A stretch of 18,442 bases of DNA from CAZWUZ01 sp964637655 [NCBI: uncultured bacterium] (GCA_964637655.1 CAZWUZ010000037.1:1-18442), one strand, 5' to 3'; positions 1 through 6,480 are shown, numbered from the stretch's first letter. Notes: generated by a model from the sequence alone, not told the origin. Numbers and translations: made by a program.

Positions 1-255
1 GTCTTGACGACTACAGCAAAATCTTTCGAATACTTGAAACGTCTGGATGAACTCTACCGGCACGCCATCGTGATAGATTACAACCGCGACCCGGTCATCC
101 CGGACAACGGCAGCGCCATCTTCATCCATATCCGCCGCGCTGACGGGCGTCCGACCGCGGGCTGCATCGGCCTCTCCGAGGTCGACCTGCTGGCCCTGTT
201 GCGCTGCTTCCCGGAGCATGCCAAGCCGCTCATCGACATCCGCCTCACCCCGTAA
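1..255 (+). CDS. L,D-transpeptidase (YkuD family), C-terminal fragment
   Basis: The frame is open at the left edge, so this is the 3' part of a longer gene; the TTG at position 4 is not believed to be its start. The 84 visible residues match the catalytic end of YkuD-type L,D-transpeptidases: a DYNRDPVIP strand, then GSAIFIHIRR with the conserved His, then TAGCIGLS with the nucleophilic Cys. The short helix and final strand (LIDIRLTP) fit the normal end of the domain, so the C-terminus is complete. Family members form 3-3 peptidoglycan cross-links or attach proteins to peptidoglycan in the periplasm; which activity applies cannot be told from this fragment. The last 11 bp overlap the 3' end of the convergent CNNM/CBS gene. 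Confidence 0.85.
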   Translation, partial: VLTTTAKSFEYLKRLDELYRHAIVIDYNRDPVIPDNGSAIFIHIRRADGRPTAGCIGLSEVDLLALLRCFPEHAKPLIDIRLTP

Positions 256-1483
256 CCGGCACGTACTCCAGCATCACCTGATGCACGCGGCCGCGCCGCA
301 CCTGCTGCACGGTAAACTGCCAGTTGCCCGCCTGCTGCCGCTGTCCGGGGACCAGTTTGCCGCCGAGTTGTGCGCGCAGCCACTGGTCGACCGTCAGCTG
401 CGGGTCGGTGATGACCGGCGGCAGCGTCAGCGAACAGCGCTGCGCCAGCGTGGCAAAGCGCAGCGCCCCGCCCACGCGGAACACGCGCTCCCCCACGCGT
501 ACCGCCTCCTCGTTGCGCTCGTCGAATTCATCCTCGATGTCGCCCGCCAGTTCCTCGATGAGGTCTTCGAGCGTCACCATGCCGAGCACCGCGCCGTTTT
601 TCCCCTTGACGATGGCGAGGTGGTGCCGCCGGGCGATGAACAATTCGAGCATGGTGTTGAGATCGGCGTCCGGACCGACAAACAGCACCGAGCGCAGGAA
701 ACTGTCGATGCTCACCGCGTCGAGCCGGTCGGCAAAGACCGCGACTTCCTTGATGTTGACGTAGCCGGCGATGCCGTCGGCATCATCCGTTTCGCTTACC
801 GGGTAGCGCGTGTGCATGTTGCCGCGCGCCAGGGTAAAACTCTCGCGCAGCGATACACTGCGCCGCAGAAAGACGATCCATTCGCGCGCCACCATAACGT
901 CACGTACCTTCAGTTCGCGCAGGCGCACCGCCTTGCTGATAATGCCCGCCTGTTCCGCCGCCAGCGTGCCGTCAGCATGCGCCGCGCGCGTCAGCGTCTG
1001 CAGGTCGGCCACGCTGACCTTCGCCACCGTCTCACGGTCGCCCCCGAACAGGCGTGAAAACCGTTCCGTCAGTTCGATGAGCGGATGCAGCAGGCGGACC
1101 GCCAGCGCCGGGGCAACCACCCGCGCCAGCCGCTCGCCATGCGTCACCCCCAGCACCTTGGGCAACAGTTCCGTCCCCAGCAGGATGACCAGGGTGAACA
1201 CCGTCGAAAAGAGCCAGAGCCAGCGCTCGCCATAGAGGTCGGCGAATTCCCCCCCCGCCACCGTCGCCCCGCCGGTATGCGCCACGGTATTGAGAATGAG
1301 AATGGCGGCGATGGGGCGCCCCACCTGCTCGCGCAGCCGCAGCCAGGTGCCGGCGTAGGCCTTGCCCTCCTGGTGCAGCGCCTCCATGCGCAGCGGGTTG
1401 ACACTGAGCAGCACCGCTTCCGCCAGTGAACAGATGAACGATACCCCAATGGCCACGGCGCAGCTGATGAGAAAAACGGTCAT
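245..1483 (-). CDS. CNNM/CBS-domain membrane protein (CorC/HlyC type)
   Basis: The 412-residue protein has the layout of the bacterial CNNM/CorC (hemolysin C-like) family. An N-terminal CNNM membrane domain has hydrophobic segments at about 3-28, 56-76, 88-110 and 118-138, with the NTVAHTGG and GTELLPKVLG motifs. A CBS pair follows at about 193-318 and ends in VTLEDLIEELAGDIEDEFD, the family signature. A CorC/HlyC accessory domain covers about 330-410. Relatives act in Mg2+ or Co2+ efflux and divalent-cation homeostasis; the metal here is not known. The start is well set: GGAGGTGA lies just upstream of the ATG, inside the last codons of the preceding transporter gene, whose stop overlaps this start (ATGA). 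The pair is therefore co-transcribed and probably translationally coupled. Old annotations call such proteins hemolysins, which is probably misleading. Confidence 0.92.
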   Translation of the reverse strand: MTVFLISCAVAIGVSFICSLAEAVLLSVNPLRMEALHQEGKAYAGTWLRLREQVGRPIAAILILNTVAHTGGATVAGGEFADLYGERWLWLFSTVFTLVILLGTELLPKVLGVTHGERLARVVAPALAVRLLHPLIELTERFSRLFGGDRETVAKVSVADLQTLTRAAHADGTLAAEQAGIISKAVRLRELKVRDVMVAREWIVFLRRSVSLRESFTLARGNMHTRYPVSETDDADGIAGYVNIKEVAVFADRLDAVSIDSFLRSVLFVGPDADLNTMLELFIARRHHLAIVKGKNGAVLGMVTLEDLIEELAGDIEDEFDERNEEAVRVGERVFRVGGALRFATLAQRCSLTLPPVITDPQLTVDQWLRAQLGGKLVPGQRQQAGNWQFTVQQVRRGRVHQVMLEYVPVTG

Positions 1484-2118
1484 GCGTCACCTCCGCAACC
1501 GCCGCCACTGCAACCGCAGGCGGCTTTTCCCGTCGCCGCCTTCTCCCACGCCTCGCGCCCCTCGCGCCAGGCAAACCAGGCGAGTCCGAGCGAACCGAGC
1601 GCGTCCATCCACCCCAGGCCGCAGCAGGCAAAGAGCGCGCTCGAGACCAGCAGGATGCCTGACATCCAGATGCAGGTGAGGGTACAGGAGGCGTCGGCGA
1701 GTATCGGCTCGCTCTGCAGCACCGTCCCGATGCGCTTCTTTTCCGCGTACAGCCACCACATCACCGCCAGCGAGATGCAGGCGATGATGGTCCCCGCCAG
1801 CGTCGTCTCGGGGCGTGCTTCCGTCAGCAGGTTGTAGAGCGCGCCGACAACCAGTCCCGCGGTGAGCAGGAAGAAGCCGACGGCAGTGACGCGCAGCGCC
1901 TGCCGCTCGAAGCGGTCATGCTCCGCCACCGCGCTGCGGCGCATACGCCAGACCATGTGGGCGATGCCGATGCCCGAAAGCGTCTCGACAAAACTGTCCA
2001 CGCCGAACCCGAACAGCGCCAGCGTCTCGTCCTGCACACCGAACCAGACCGACACCACGCCCTCGATAATGTTGTAGGCGACGGTAACCAGCGACAACCA
2101 CCAGATCCGCTGCAGCAT
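1480..2118 (-). CDS. CDF-superfamily-like cation transporter with Cys-rich tail
   Basis: The 212-residue protein has about six hydrophobic segments and resembles small cation-diffusion-facilitator-like proteins (TMEM163-like). Landmarks are TVAYNIIEGVVSVWFG (12-27), GFGVDSFVETLSGIG (37-51) with acidic residues in a membrane helix, ADASCTLTC (141-149) and GLGWMDALGSLGLAWF (167-182). The C-terminus CGCSGGGCGGDA looks able to bind a thiophilic metal. An in-frame ATG at 2142 would add 8 residues, but it sits inside the -10 hexamer of a good promoter (TTGACG, 17 nt, TAGCAT). The ATG at 2118 follows GGAGAAGGAG and is preferred. The gene leads an operon with the CNNM/CBS gene, which suggests a shared role in divalent-cation balance. 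The substrate is unknown. Confidence 0.8.
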   Translation of the reverse strand: MLQRIWWLSLVTVAYNIIEGVVSVWFGVQDETLALFGFGVDSFVETLSGIGIAHMVWRMRRSAVAEHDRFERQALRVTAVGFFLLTAGLVVGALYNLLTEARPETTLAGTIIACISLAVMWWLYAEKKRIGTVLQSEPILADASCTLTCIWMSGILLVSSALFACCGLGWMDALGSLGLAWFAWREGREAWEKAATGKAACGCSGGGCGGDA

Positions 2119-2140
2119 GAGCTTCTCCTTCTCCGTGTTC

Positions 2141-2169
2141 ATGCTACCACCCGCCTGCCGCAACGTCAA
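2141..2169 (-). promoter_or_regulatory. Promoter of the cation transporter-CNNM operon
   Basis: Read on the minus strand, a -35 TTGACG (2164-2169) and a -10 TAGCAT (2141-2146) are separated by 17 nt. The -10 overlaps the upstream in-frame ATG at 2142, so that codon probably lies before the transcript start, leaving the ATG at 2118 with its GGAGAAGGAG site. Confidence 0.7.
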
Positions 2170-2174
2170 CGCGG

Positions 2175-2203
2175 TGGACAGCATCCCGACGGCAAGTTAC
2201 CAT
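2175..2203 (+). promoter_or_regulatory. Promoter of the substrate-binding lipoprotein gene
   Basis: A -35-like TGGACA (2175-2180) and -10 TACCAT (2198-2203) are 17 nt apart, about 24 nt before the ATG at 2227. It lies back to back with the transporter promoter, with only 5 nt between the two -35 boxes. TACCAT also occurs at the alr promoter. Confidence 0.6.
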
Positions 2204-2226
2204 GCCGTCGTTCAGGAGGTGCGGCT

Positions 2227-3252
2227 ATGCGCATCGTTGCGGGAGGTCTGCTGGTCATGCTCACGGTTGCCGGTCTCGCCGCCTGCGGGCAGCCGCCGGC
2301 CTCCGTGCCGGTCATCGGCTATGTGCAGTATGTCGAGGCGCCGCAACTCGCCGACGGACTGGCCGGGTTCACCCGGGCGCTCAGCGATGCCGGCCTGCGT
2401 GACGGGCAGGATTTCGTCATCGACTACCGCTGCGCGCAGGGGGAGATGGCAAATATCCCGCTCATTCTCAGCACCTTCGCCGACCGGCGCGTCGCGATGG
2501 TCGCCACCAGCACCAATCCCTGCATGCTCGCCGCCGCACAGCGCGTGCGCGACGTGCCCGTGGTCGTCACCGTCACGCTCGACCCGGCCATCTGCGGCGT
2601 GACCGTCATCCCTCCCAATATGACCGGCACCTACAAACCGTTCCAGGCCGACACCTTCGTGCAGGTGCTGCGCGCCTGCCACCCGTCGGCAACCGTCATC
2701 GGCCTCCCCTATTCGCCGCACGAGGCGCATGCGGAATACGCCGCCGGCGCCATCCGCGACGCTGCCGCCGCGCAGGGAATACGCACCATTCTGCAGCCGG
2801 TCAGCGCGGTCAGCGACCTGCCCGAGGTGGCGCGCGCACTGGCCGCGCAGGGCGCGCAGGCCTTCGTCGTCGCTTCCGACAACACCATCTATACCGGGCT
2901 GGAAACCATCGTCGCGGTCGCCCGCGAGAAAAAGATCCCGCTCTTCGTCACCGATGCCGGACTCAACGCGCGCGGCGCCGCCGTCGGCTGGGGGCTCAAC
3001 TATCACGACTGGGGGTATGCAAGCGGCCAGGTCGCGGCGGAACTGCTGCGCGGCAAAACCGTCGCCGAAGTGCCGCTGCGCAGCAATGACCGCTTCCGCA
3101 TCGATATCAGCGACACGGAATGCGCAGCGCAGGGACTCCGTCTCTGTATCCCCGTCAGCGGTGTGCGCGCGCCTGCCCGCGGCGCGCTGACCGCTACAGC
3201 AGCCCGATCTGTTTCAGCGCTTTCCGCACGCCCGCCTTCTCCGCCGCGGTGA
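2227..3252 (+). CDS. ABC-type substrate-binding lipoprotein (TrpX/COG2984-like)
   Basis: The 341-residue precursor has a lipoprotein signal: hydrophobic residues 4-17, then LAAC with the lipid-modified Cys at 20. The mature part follows the two-lobe periplasmic-binding fold of the TrpX/COG2984 family: VIGYVQYVEAPQLADGLAGF, FADRRVAMVATSTNPC, SATVIGLPYSPHEAHAEY, AFVVASDNTIYTGLETIV and a late GYASGQVAAELLRGK. Family members bind amino acids or other small organic solutes outside the inner membrane. No permease or ATPase gene is nearby, so it is an orphan receptor or uses distant partners. The ATG at 2227 has AGGAGGTG just upstream; the longer open frame has no support. The last 25-30 residues (Ala/Arg/Ser/Pro-rich) look unlike the family and overlap the convergent aldolase gene by 59 bp, suggesting read-through past a lost stop. 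Confidence 0.82.
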   Translation: MRIVAGGLLVMLTVAGLAACGQPPASVPVIGYVQYVEAPQLADGLAGFTRALSDAGLRDGQDFVIDYRCAQGEMANIPLILSTFADRRVAMVATSTNPCMLAAAQRVRDVPVVVTVTLDPAICGVTVIPPNMTGTYKPFQADTFVQVLRACHPSATVIGLPYSPHEAHAEYAAGAIRDAAAAQGIRTILQPVSAVSDLPEVARALAAQGAQAFVVASDNTIYTGLETIVAVAREKKIPLFVTDAGLNARGAAVGWGLNYHDWGYASGQVAAELLRGKTVAEVPLRSNDRFRIDISDTECAAQGLRLCIPVSGVRAPARGALTATAARSVSALSARPPSPPR

Positions 3253-4099
3253 GTTTCGGCAGCGGGGCGCGCAGGCAGCCGCCCGGCAGCCCGAGCATGT
3301 TCAGCGCTTCCTTGGCCGGCGCCACGTAACCCGGATCGTACTCGAGGAAGATGTTAAGCGCCTGCAGTTTGCGGTTGAGCGCCCGCGCCGCGCGGTGCCT
3401 GCCCGCCAGCGTCAGGTCGTACAGTTCGACCATTTGTTTCGGCATGACGCAGGCCGCGGTGGAGTAGAGACCCGACGCCCCGACGCAGAGCGCCGGGTAG
3501 AACTGGCTGTCAATGCCCGTACAGAGCGAGCGCCCGGACGGCGACAGGCGCAGCATTTCGCTGAACTCACCCATATCAGCGGAACTGTTTTTGACCCCGA
3601 TGATGTTCGGCACGCGCATGAGTTTCGCCAGCAGCGCCGGCCCCATCGGGTTGCCCGTGTAGAGCGGGTTGTTGTAGACAACCACGGGACAGTCGACGTT
3701 GCGCGCCACCGTGACATAATGCTCGTACAGCGACTGCGCCGGCAGTTTGAAGTAGTAGGGCGCGGTGATGATGACCGCGTCGGCGCCCGCCGCGTGTGCC
3801 TCGTTGCTCAGCAGGATGACTTCGCGCGTGCTGCAGGCCGCGGTCCCTGCGACCACCGGCACGCGCCCGCGCGCCGCGCGCGCCACCGCCGCCACCACGT
3901 CGCGCTTCTCCTCGCGCAGCAGCGACGGGAATTCACCCGTGCCGCCCACCGGCATCAGCGCGTGCACCCCGTTGTAGACGAGGTACCGCGTGATGGTCTC
4001 GATACCCTTGAGGTCGACCTTGTCCTGCTTCGTGAACGGGGTGACCAGTGCCGGGATAACGCCTTTGATGTCGCTGCCGGTGACTTTTTTGCGGGCCAT
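3194..4099 (-). CDS. DapA/NAL-family aldolase (dihydrodipicolinate synthase-like)
   Basis: The 301-residue protein is a full-length TIM-barrel member of the dihydrodipicolinate synthase/N-acetylneuraminate lyase family. It has GGTGEF (52-57) at the substrate carboxyl-binding loop, the tyrosine of YNNP (142), and the Schiff-base lysine in IIGVKNSS (Lys170). The family condenses or cleaves pyruvate with aldehydes. True DapA usually has GTTGE and an Arg soon after the catalytic Tyr; here the loop is GGTGEF and the post-Tyr stretch is YNNPLYTGN without that Arg. I therefore prefer a sugar-acid or keto-acid aldolase/dehydratase over lysine biosynthesis, but the substrate is unknown. GAGGAGG precedes the ATG. 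A consensus-like promoter lies at 4128-4156. The 3' end overlaps the lipoprotein gene by 59 bp. Confidence 0.88.
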   Translation of the reverse strand: MARKKVTGSDIKGVIPALVTPFTKQDKVDLKGIETITRYLVYNGVHALMPVGGTGEFPSLLREEKRDVVAAVARAARGRVPVVAGTAACSTREVILLSNEAHAAGADAVIITAPYYFKLPAQSLYEHYVTVARNVDCPVVVYNNPLYTGNPMGPALLAKLMRVPNIIGVKNSSADMGEFSEMLRLSPSGRSLCTGIDSQFYPALCVGASGLYSTAACVMPKQMVELYDLTLAGRHRAARALNRKLQALNIFLEYDPGYVAPAKEALNMLGLPGGCLRAPLPKLTAAEKAGVRKALKQIGLL

Positions 4100-4127
4100 G
4101 GACGGCCTCCTCTACGCGTGATGCACG

Positions 4128-4156
4128 AGCATAGCACCATCATCCCGTGCCGTCAA
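4128..4156 (-). promoter_or_regulatory. Promoter of the DapA-family aldolase gene
   Basis: On the minus strand there is TTGACG (-35, 4151-4156), a 17-nt spacer ending in TGC (extended -10) and TATGCT (-10, 4128-4133), about 28 nt upstream of the ATG at 4099. It starts 13 nt beyond the stop of the P-loop gene, so the aldolase can be expressed independently. Confidence 0.75.
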
Positions 4157-4169
4157 CGCGCGCGCCTGT

Positions 4170-4736
4170 TTACCGGCGGATCAGTTCATCGAACCCCTCA
4201 TCCGCCGCCGGCGGTTCGAACACTGCCGCGCCCCGATCGAACAAGTCGCGTGCTTTCGCCTCGTACCACCGTTCCAGATGCTTCCGGTCTTCGGCAAACT
4301 GTTCATCGCTTACCGCCGGCGACACCTTGCTGATGGTCGCCGGGCAGCGGTGGCGGTAATTAGCGAACCACCGGGGAAAATCATCGAGGGCGAACCAGTG
4401 GCAGACGAGCTGCACATCCGCGCCGTACCGCTGCCGCAGTTTGCCGGTAAACCAGGCGCGCCGCACGCGCTTGAGCAGGGTGTGTTCGACCACGACGGTA
4501 TCGTACTGCCGCAGCCGGTCAAGCATCCGCCGCCGCAGCACCCAGTAGCTGCGCAGGATCTGCCGCGTCGACGGATTGACGCCGTCCGGCCAGAGTTCCT
4601 GCTGCACCGCGAGGATATCGAGACACTGTTCCGCGACCAGGCCGAGGCGTGGACGCAGCTCATGCTCGACATACCACGATTTGCCGCAATTGTTGAAGCC
4701 GATAACCAGATGCACCTGCCGGCGCGGTCGTGTCAT
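4170..4736 (-). CDS. Small P-loop NTPase, possible kinase
   Basis: The 188-residue protein opens with a beta strand and a Walker A loop, VHLVIGFNNCGKSW (8-21; GxxxxGKS). A Walker B-like strand follows at YDTVVVEHTLLKR (78-90), with Arg-rich segments RRRMLDRLRQ (68-77) and KRVRRAWFTGKLRQRYG (89-105) that could form a lid. This is the layout of small P-loop kinases (polynucleotide, gluconate or zeta-toxin-like), but I recognise no specific family. The ATG at 4736 follows GGGAGGAA; an in-frame codon 45 nt upstream lacks such a site and lies outside the expected transcript. No antitoxin-like partner is adjacent. The gene is divergent from alr and shares a mirrored promoter region with it. Substrate and role are unknown. 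Confidence 0.7.
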   Translation of the reverse strand: MTRPRRQVHLVIGFNNCGKSWYVEHELRPRLGLVAEQCLDILAVQQELWPDGVNPSTRQILRSYWVLRRRMLDRLRQYDTVVVEHTLLKRVRRAWFTGKLRQRYGADVQLVCHWFALDDFPRWFANYRHRCPATISKVSPAVSDEQFAEDRKHLERWYEAKARDLFDRGAAVFEPPAADEGFDELIRR

Positions 4737-4762
4737 GGGTTCCTCCCGGGCAACGCAAAGGC

Positions 4763-4791
4763 AGGGTAGCACCACCGGCACCGCCCGTCAA
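4763..4791 (-). promoter_or_regulatory. Promoter of the P-loop NTPase gene
   Basis: On the minus strand, TTGACG (4786-4791) and TACCCT (4763-4768) are separated by 17 nt, with TGC before the -10. The whole block is a near copy, in inverted orientation, of the alr promoter at 4803-4831. Confidence 0.7.
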
Positions 4792-4802
4792 TGCGCCATC
4801 CG

Positions 4803-4831
4803 TTGACGCCCGGTGCCGCGGGTGCTACCAT
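4803..4831 (+). promoter_or_regulatory. Promoter of alr
   Basis: TTGACG (4803-4808), a 17-nt spacer ending in TGC, and TACCAT (4826-4831). The predicted leader is about 97 nt and contains a hairpin at 4868-4885. The two divergent -35 boxes are 11 nt apart. Confidence 0.7.
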
Positions 4832-4867
4832 GCCGCGACTGTATCTGTGCAGCTGGTTCCATGTTTT

Positions 4868-4885
4868 CCTCTCCCCACGGAGAGG
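4868..4885 (+). other. Hairpin in the alr leader
   Basis: CCTCTCC (4868-4874) can pair with GGAGAGG (4879-4885) around a 4-nt CCAC loop; flanking T-G and T-A pairs could extend the stem to about 10 bp. No T-run follows, so it is not a plain terminator. It sits in the predicted 5' UTR, 49 nt before the GTG start, and could affect mRNA stability or be a degenerate intergenic palindrome. Confidence 0.45.
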
Positions 4886-4934
4886 GGACTGATTGGCTGA
4901 ATAGTTGCGCGCCACTGAACTGAAGGAGCAATTC

Positions 4935-6089
4935 GTGGAACTGCCGGTCACCGGGGTCACCCGCGTCGAGGTCGACCTCGACGCGCTCGCCGCCAACTAC
5001 CGCCGCCTGCAGGACGCTGCCGCCCCCGCGGCGGTCATGGCGGTGCTCAAGGATAACGCCTACGGGCACGGGCTCGAACGCGTCGCGCGCGAATTGTACG
5101 CCGGCGGCTGCCGTAAGTTCGCCTGCGCCACGCTTGGCGAAGCGCTGCAATTGCGCCGGCACTGCCCCGGCACGTACGACCTGCTCATCCTGCGTGCCCT
5201 CACCGCCACGGAACTCCCGGTGGCCATCGCTGCGGGCTGCGCCATCATCATCAACAGCATGGAGATGCTGCAGCGCGCGGAAGCCGCCGCCGCTGCCGCG
5301 GGCACCACCGTGCCCGTCCATCTCAAGGTCGACACCGGTCTCGGACGCCTCGGGGTTTTGCCCGACGAAGTGCCCGCCGCCCTGGCCGCGCTGCCGCAGG
5401 CGCGCCATCTTCTGCTTGCCGGCATCTGCTCGCATTTCGCCATGTCGTGGCGGCGCCACGAGTTCAGCGAGCAGCAGTTCGCGCTCTTCCGTACGGCCAT
5501 GGCGCAGGCACGCACCGTCAGGCCGGACCTCATCGCGCACATGGCCGCCACCGCGGGCCTGCTCACCATGCCTGAGGCGCGTCTCGATATGGTCCGCGTC
5601 AGCAGTTTACTGTACGGACTCAGCTACCTCAACGAATGGCCGTGGGGCCTGCAGCCCGTGCTGCGCTGGGTCGCCCCGCTCATCCAGGTGCGCACCTACC
5701 CGGAAGGGTGGAATATCGGCTACCGGCTGCTCTACCGCGCGACGGCCAACCAGCGCATCGGCACGCTCGCCGTCGGCGCCGGCGACAGTTTCCCCTACGC
5801 GCTGCGGCTCAAGGGACACGTACTGCTGCGCGGGCGGCGCTGTGCCATCCTCGGTATGTCACTCGACCAGACGATGCTCGACCTGACCGACGTGCCCGAC
5901 GCCGCCACGGGGGACGAAGCGGTGCTCATCGGCCGCGACGGCAACGACGAACTGAAAGCGGAGGAACTGGGCGGCATGGCCGGCACCTCCTACGGCGAAA
6001 TTCTTTCCCGCCTGCCTGCCCGTCTCCCCCGTCTCTACCGGCGGAACGGTCAGGTGGTGCACAGCGATCACCACGGCTTTGCCGGGTGA
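4935..6089 (+). CDS. alr: Alanine racemase (PLP-dependent)
   Basis: The enzyme interconverts L- and D-alanine in the cytoplasm and supplies D-Ala for peptidoglycan. With the GTG start at 4935 it has 384 residues, close to the family norm. The PLP lysine is in AVLKDNAYGHG (Lys39). The barrel motifs VHLKVDTGLGRLG and ICSHFAM are present. The C-terminal beta domain has NIGYRLLY, where the catalytic Tyr (about 263) is expected, and GMSLDQTMLDLTD, matching the family MDQ motif. The usual GYADGYPR stretch reads GAGDSFPYALRL, a clear departure near the substrate site. AAGGAG (4923-4928) lies 6 nt before the GTG, which decides that start over the TTG at 4905. A 7-bp hairpin overlaps the stop codon. 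Confidence 0.93.
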   Translation: MELPVTGVTRVEVDLDALAANYRRLQDAAAPAAVMAVLKDNAYGHGLERVARELYAGGCRKFACATLGEALQLRRHCPGTYDLLILRALTATELPVAIAAGCAIIINSMEMLQRAEAAAAAAGTTVPVHLKVDTGLGRLGVLPDEVPAALAALPQARHLLLAGICSHFAMSWRRHEFSEQQFALFRTAMAQARTVRPDLIAHMAATAGLLTMPEARLDMVRVSSLLYGLSYLNEWPWGLQPVLRWVAPLIQVRTYPEGWNIGYRLLYRATANQRIGTLAVGAGDSFPYALRLKGHVLLRGRRCAILGMSLDQTMLDLTDVPDAATGDEAVLIGRDGNDELKAEELGGMAGTSYGEILSRLPARLPRLYRRNGQVVHSDHHGFAG

Positions 6090-6101
6090 ACGGTCCCGGC
6101 A
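6080..6101 (+). terminator. Weak hairpin at the end of alr
   Basis: TGCCGGG (6080-6086) pairs with CCCGGCA (6095-6101) across an 8-nt loop that includes the alr stop codon. Only GGTTTCCC follows, with no real U-run, so termination here is uncertain. Confidence 0.3.
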
Positions 6102-6103
6102 GG

Positions 6104-6132
6104 TTTCCCGACGTCGCCGATTCTGCTATACT
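6104..6132 (+). promoter_or_regulatory. Extended -10 promoter in the alr-channel gap
   Basis: TGCTATACT gives an extended -10 (hexamer 6127-6132). The best -35 candidates are TTTCCC (6104-6109, 17-nt spacer) or TTCCCG (6105-6110, 16 nt), both weak, as is usual for extended -10 promoters. It is the only convincing promoter before the channel gene, about 340 nt upstream of it. Confidence 0.55.
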
Positions 6133-6137
6133 GCCGC

Positions 6138-6299
6138 CAGCAGGCACTGCTGTTCCTGCTACCATGCTATCGGCCAACGGGGAACGTATGAATGCAGGTA
6201 CGACAAACTGACCCTTTACGACATGGTTTTTGTCCCGCACAGGGTACAGCAGGAGGATATCATCGCGCGGCGCGGCCGGGCCCATCGCGCCTTTTCTTT
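6138..6299 (+). ncRNA. Possible leader RNA or small RNA with terminator-like end
   Basis: This stretch starts near the predicted start point of the TATACT promoter. It begins with a perfect hairpin, CAGCAG-GCA-CTGCTG (6138-6152). It contains a 7-codon ORF with GGGGAA in front (ATG 6188 to TGA 6211, product MNAGTTN). It ends in GGCGCG (6269-6274) paired with CGCGCC (6286-6291) followed by TTTTCTTT (6292-6299), like an intrinsic terminator. It could be an independent RNA of about 160 nt or an attenuator controlling the channel gene. It matches no RNA family I recognise, and it competes with the small ORF at 6223-6462. Confidence 0.3.
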
Positions 6300-6462
6300 C
6301 CGCCCGCGCATCATCCGGTCATACGCAAAGTTTTTCGTGCGCTTCCCCGGCTACTGCTGGCGGGTCGTGAAGGCCTCAGCCGGTATTCTCGCGGTCTGCC
6401 GCAGCGCACGCCGGGAGGAACGTCTGTCCCCGTGCGATCTGCCAACCGACCGGCGCGGTTGA
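6223..6462 (+). CDS. Doubtful small basic ORF upstream of the channel
   Basis: A 79-codon frame begins at ATG 6223 and ends 18 nt before the channel's GTG, in the same frame. Third codon positions are GC-rich (roughly three quarters by hand count), higher than the alternative frame starting at 6192 but lower than neighbouring genes such as alr. The product is Arg-rich with one mildly hydrophobic patch (YAKFFVRFPGYCWRVVKASAGILAV) and resembles nothing I know. There is no ribosome-binding site before the ATG. It could be a short gene coupled to the channel, a remnant, or chance. The rest of the 6090-6480 gap holds the promoter and leader structures described separately. Confidence 0.22.
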   Translation: MVFVPHRVQQEDIIARRGRAHRAFSFRPRIIRSYAKFFVRFPGYCWRVVKASAGILAVCRSARREERLSPCDLPTDRRG

Positions 6463-6480
6463 CCGCCAAAGCCGCCGGCC

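Noticed and set aside
218-1057. Long plus-strand frame (279 codons) opposite the CNNM/CBS gene
   Set aside because: It is antisense to a clearly recognisable protein. Its product is His/Arg/Gln-rich with no fold, as expected for a shadow frame in GC-rich DNA.
1918-2226. N-terminal extension of the binding-lipoprotein frame
   Set aside because: It runs through the divergent promoters and the transporter gene. The lipoprotein signal and AGGAGGTG site fix the start at 2227.
4170-4934. Toxin-antitoxin module based on the zeta-toxin-like P-loop protein
   Set aside because: No antitoxin-sized partner gene is adjacent. The only neighbour is divergent alr, so the P-loop alone does not support it.
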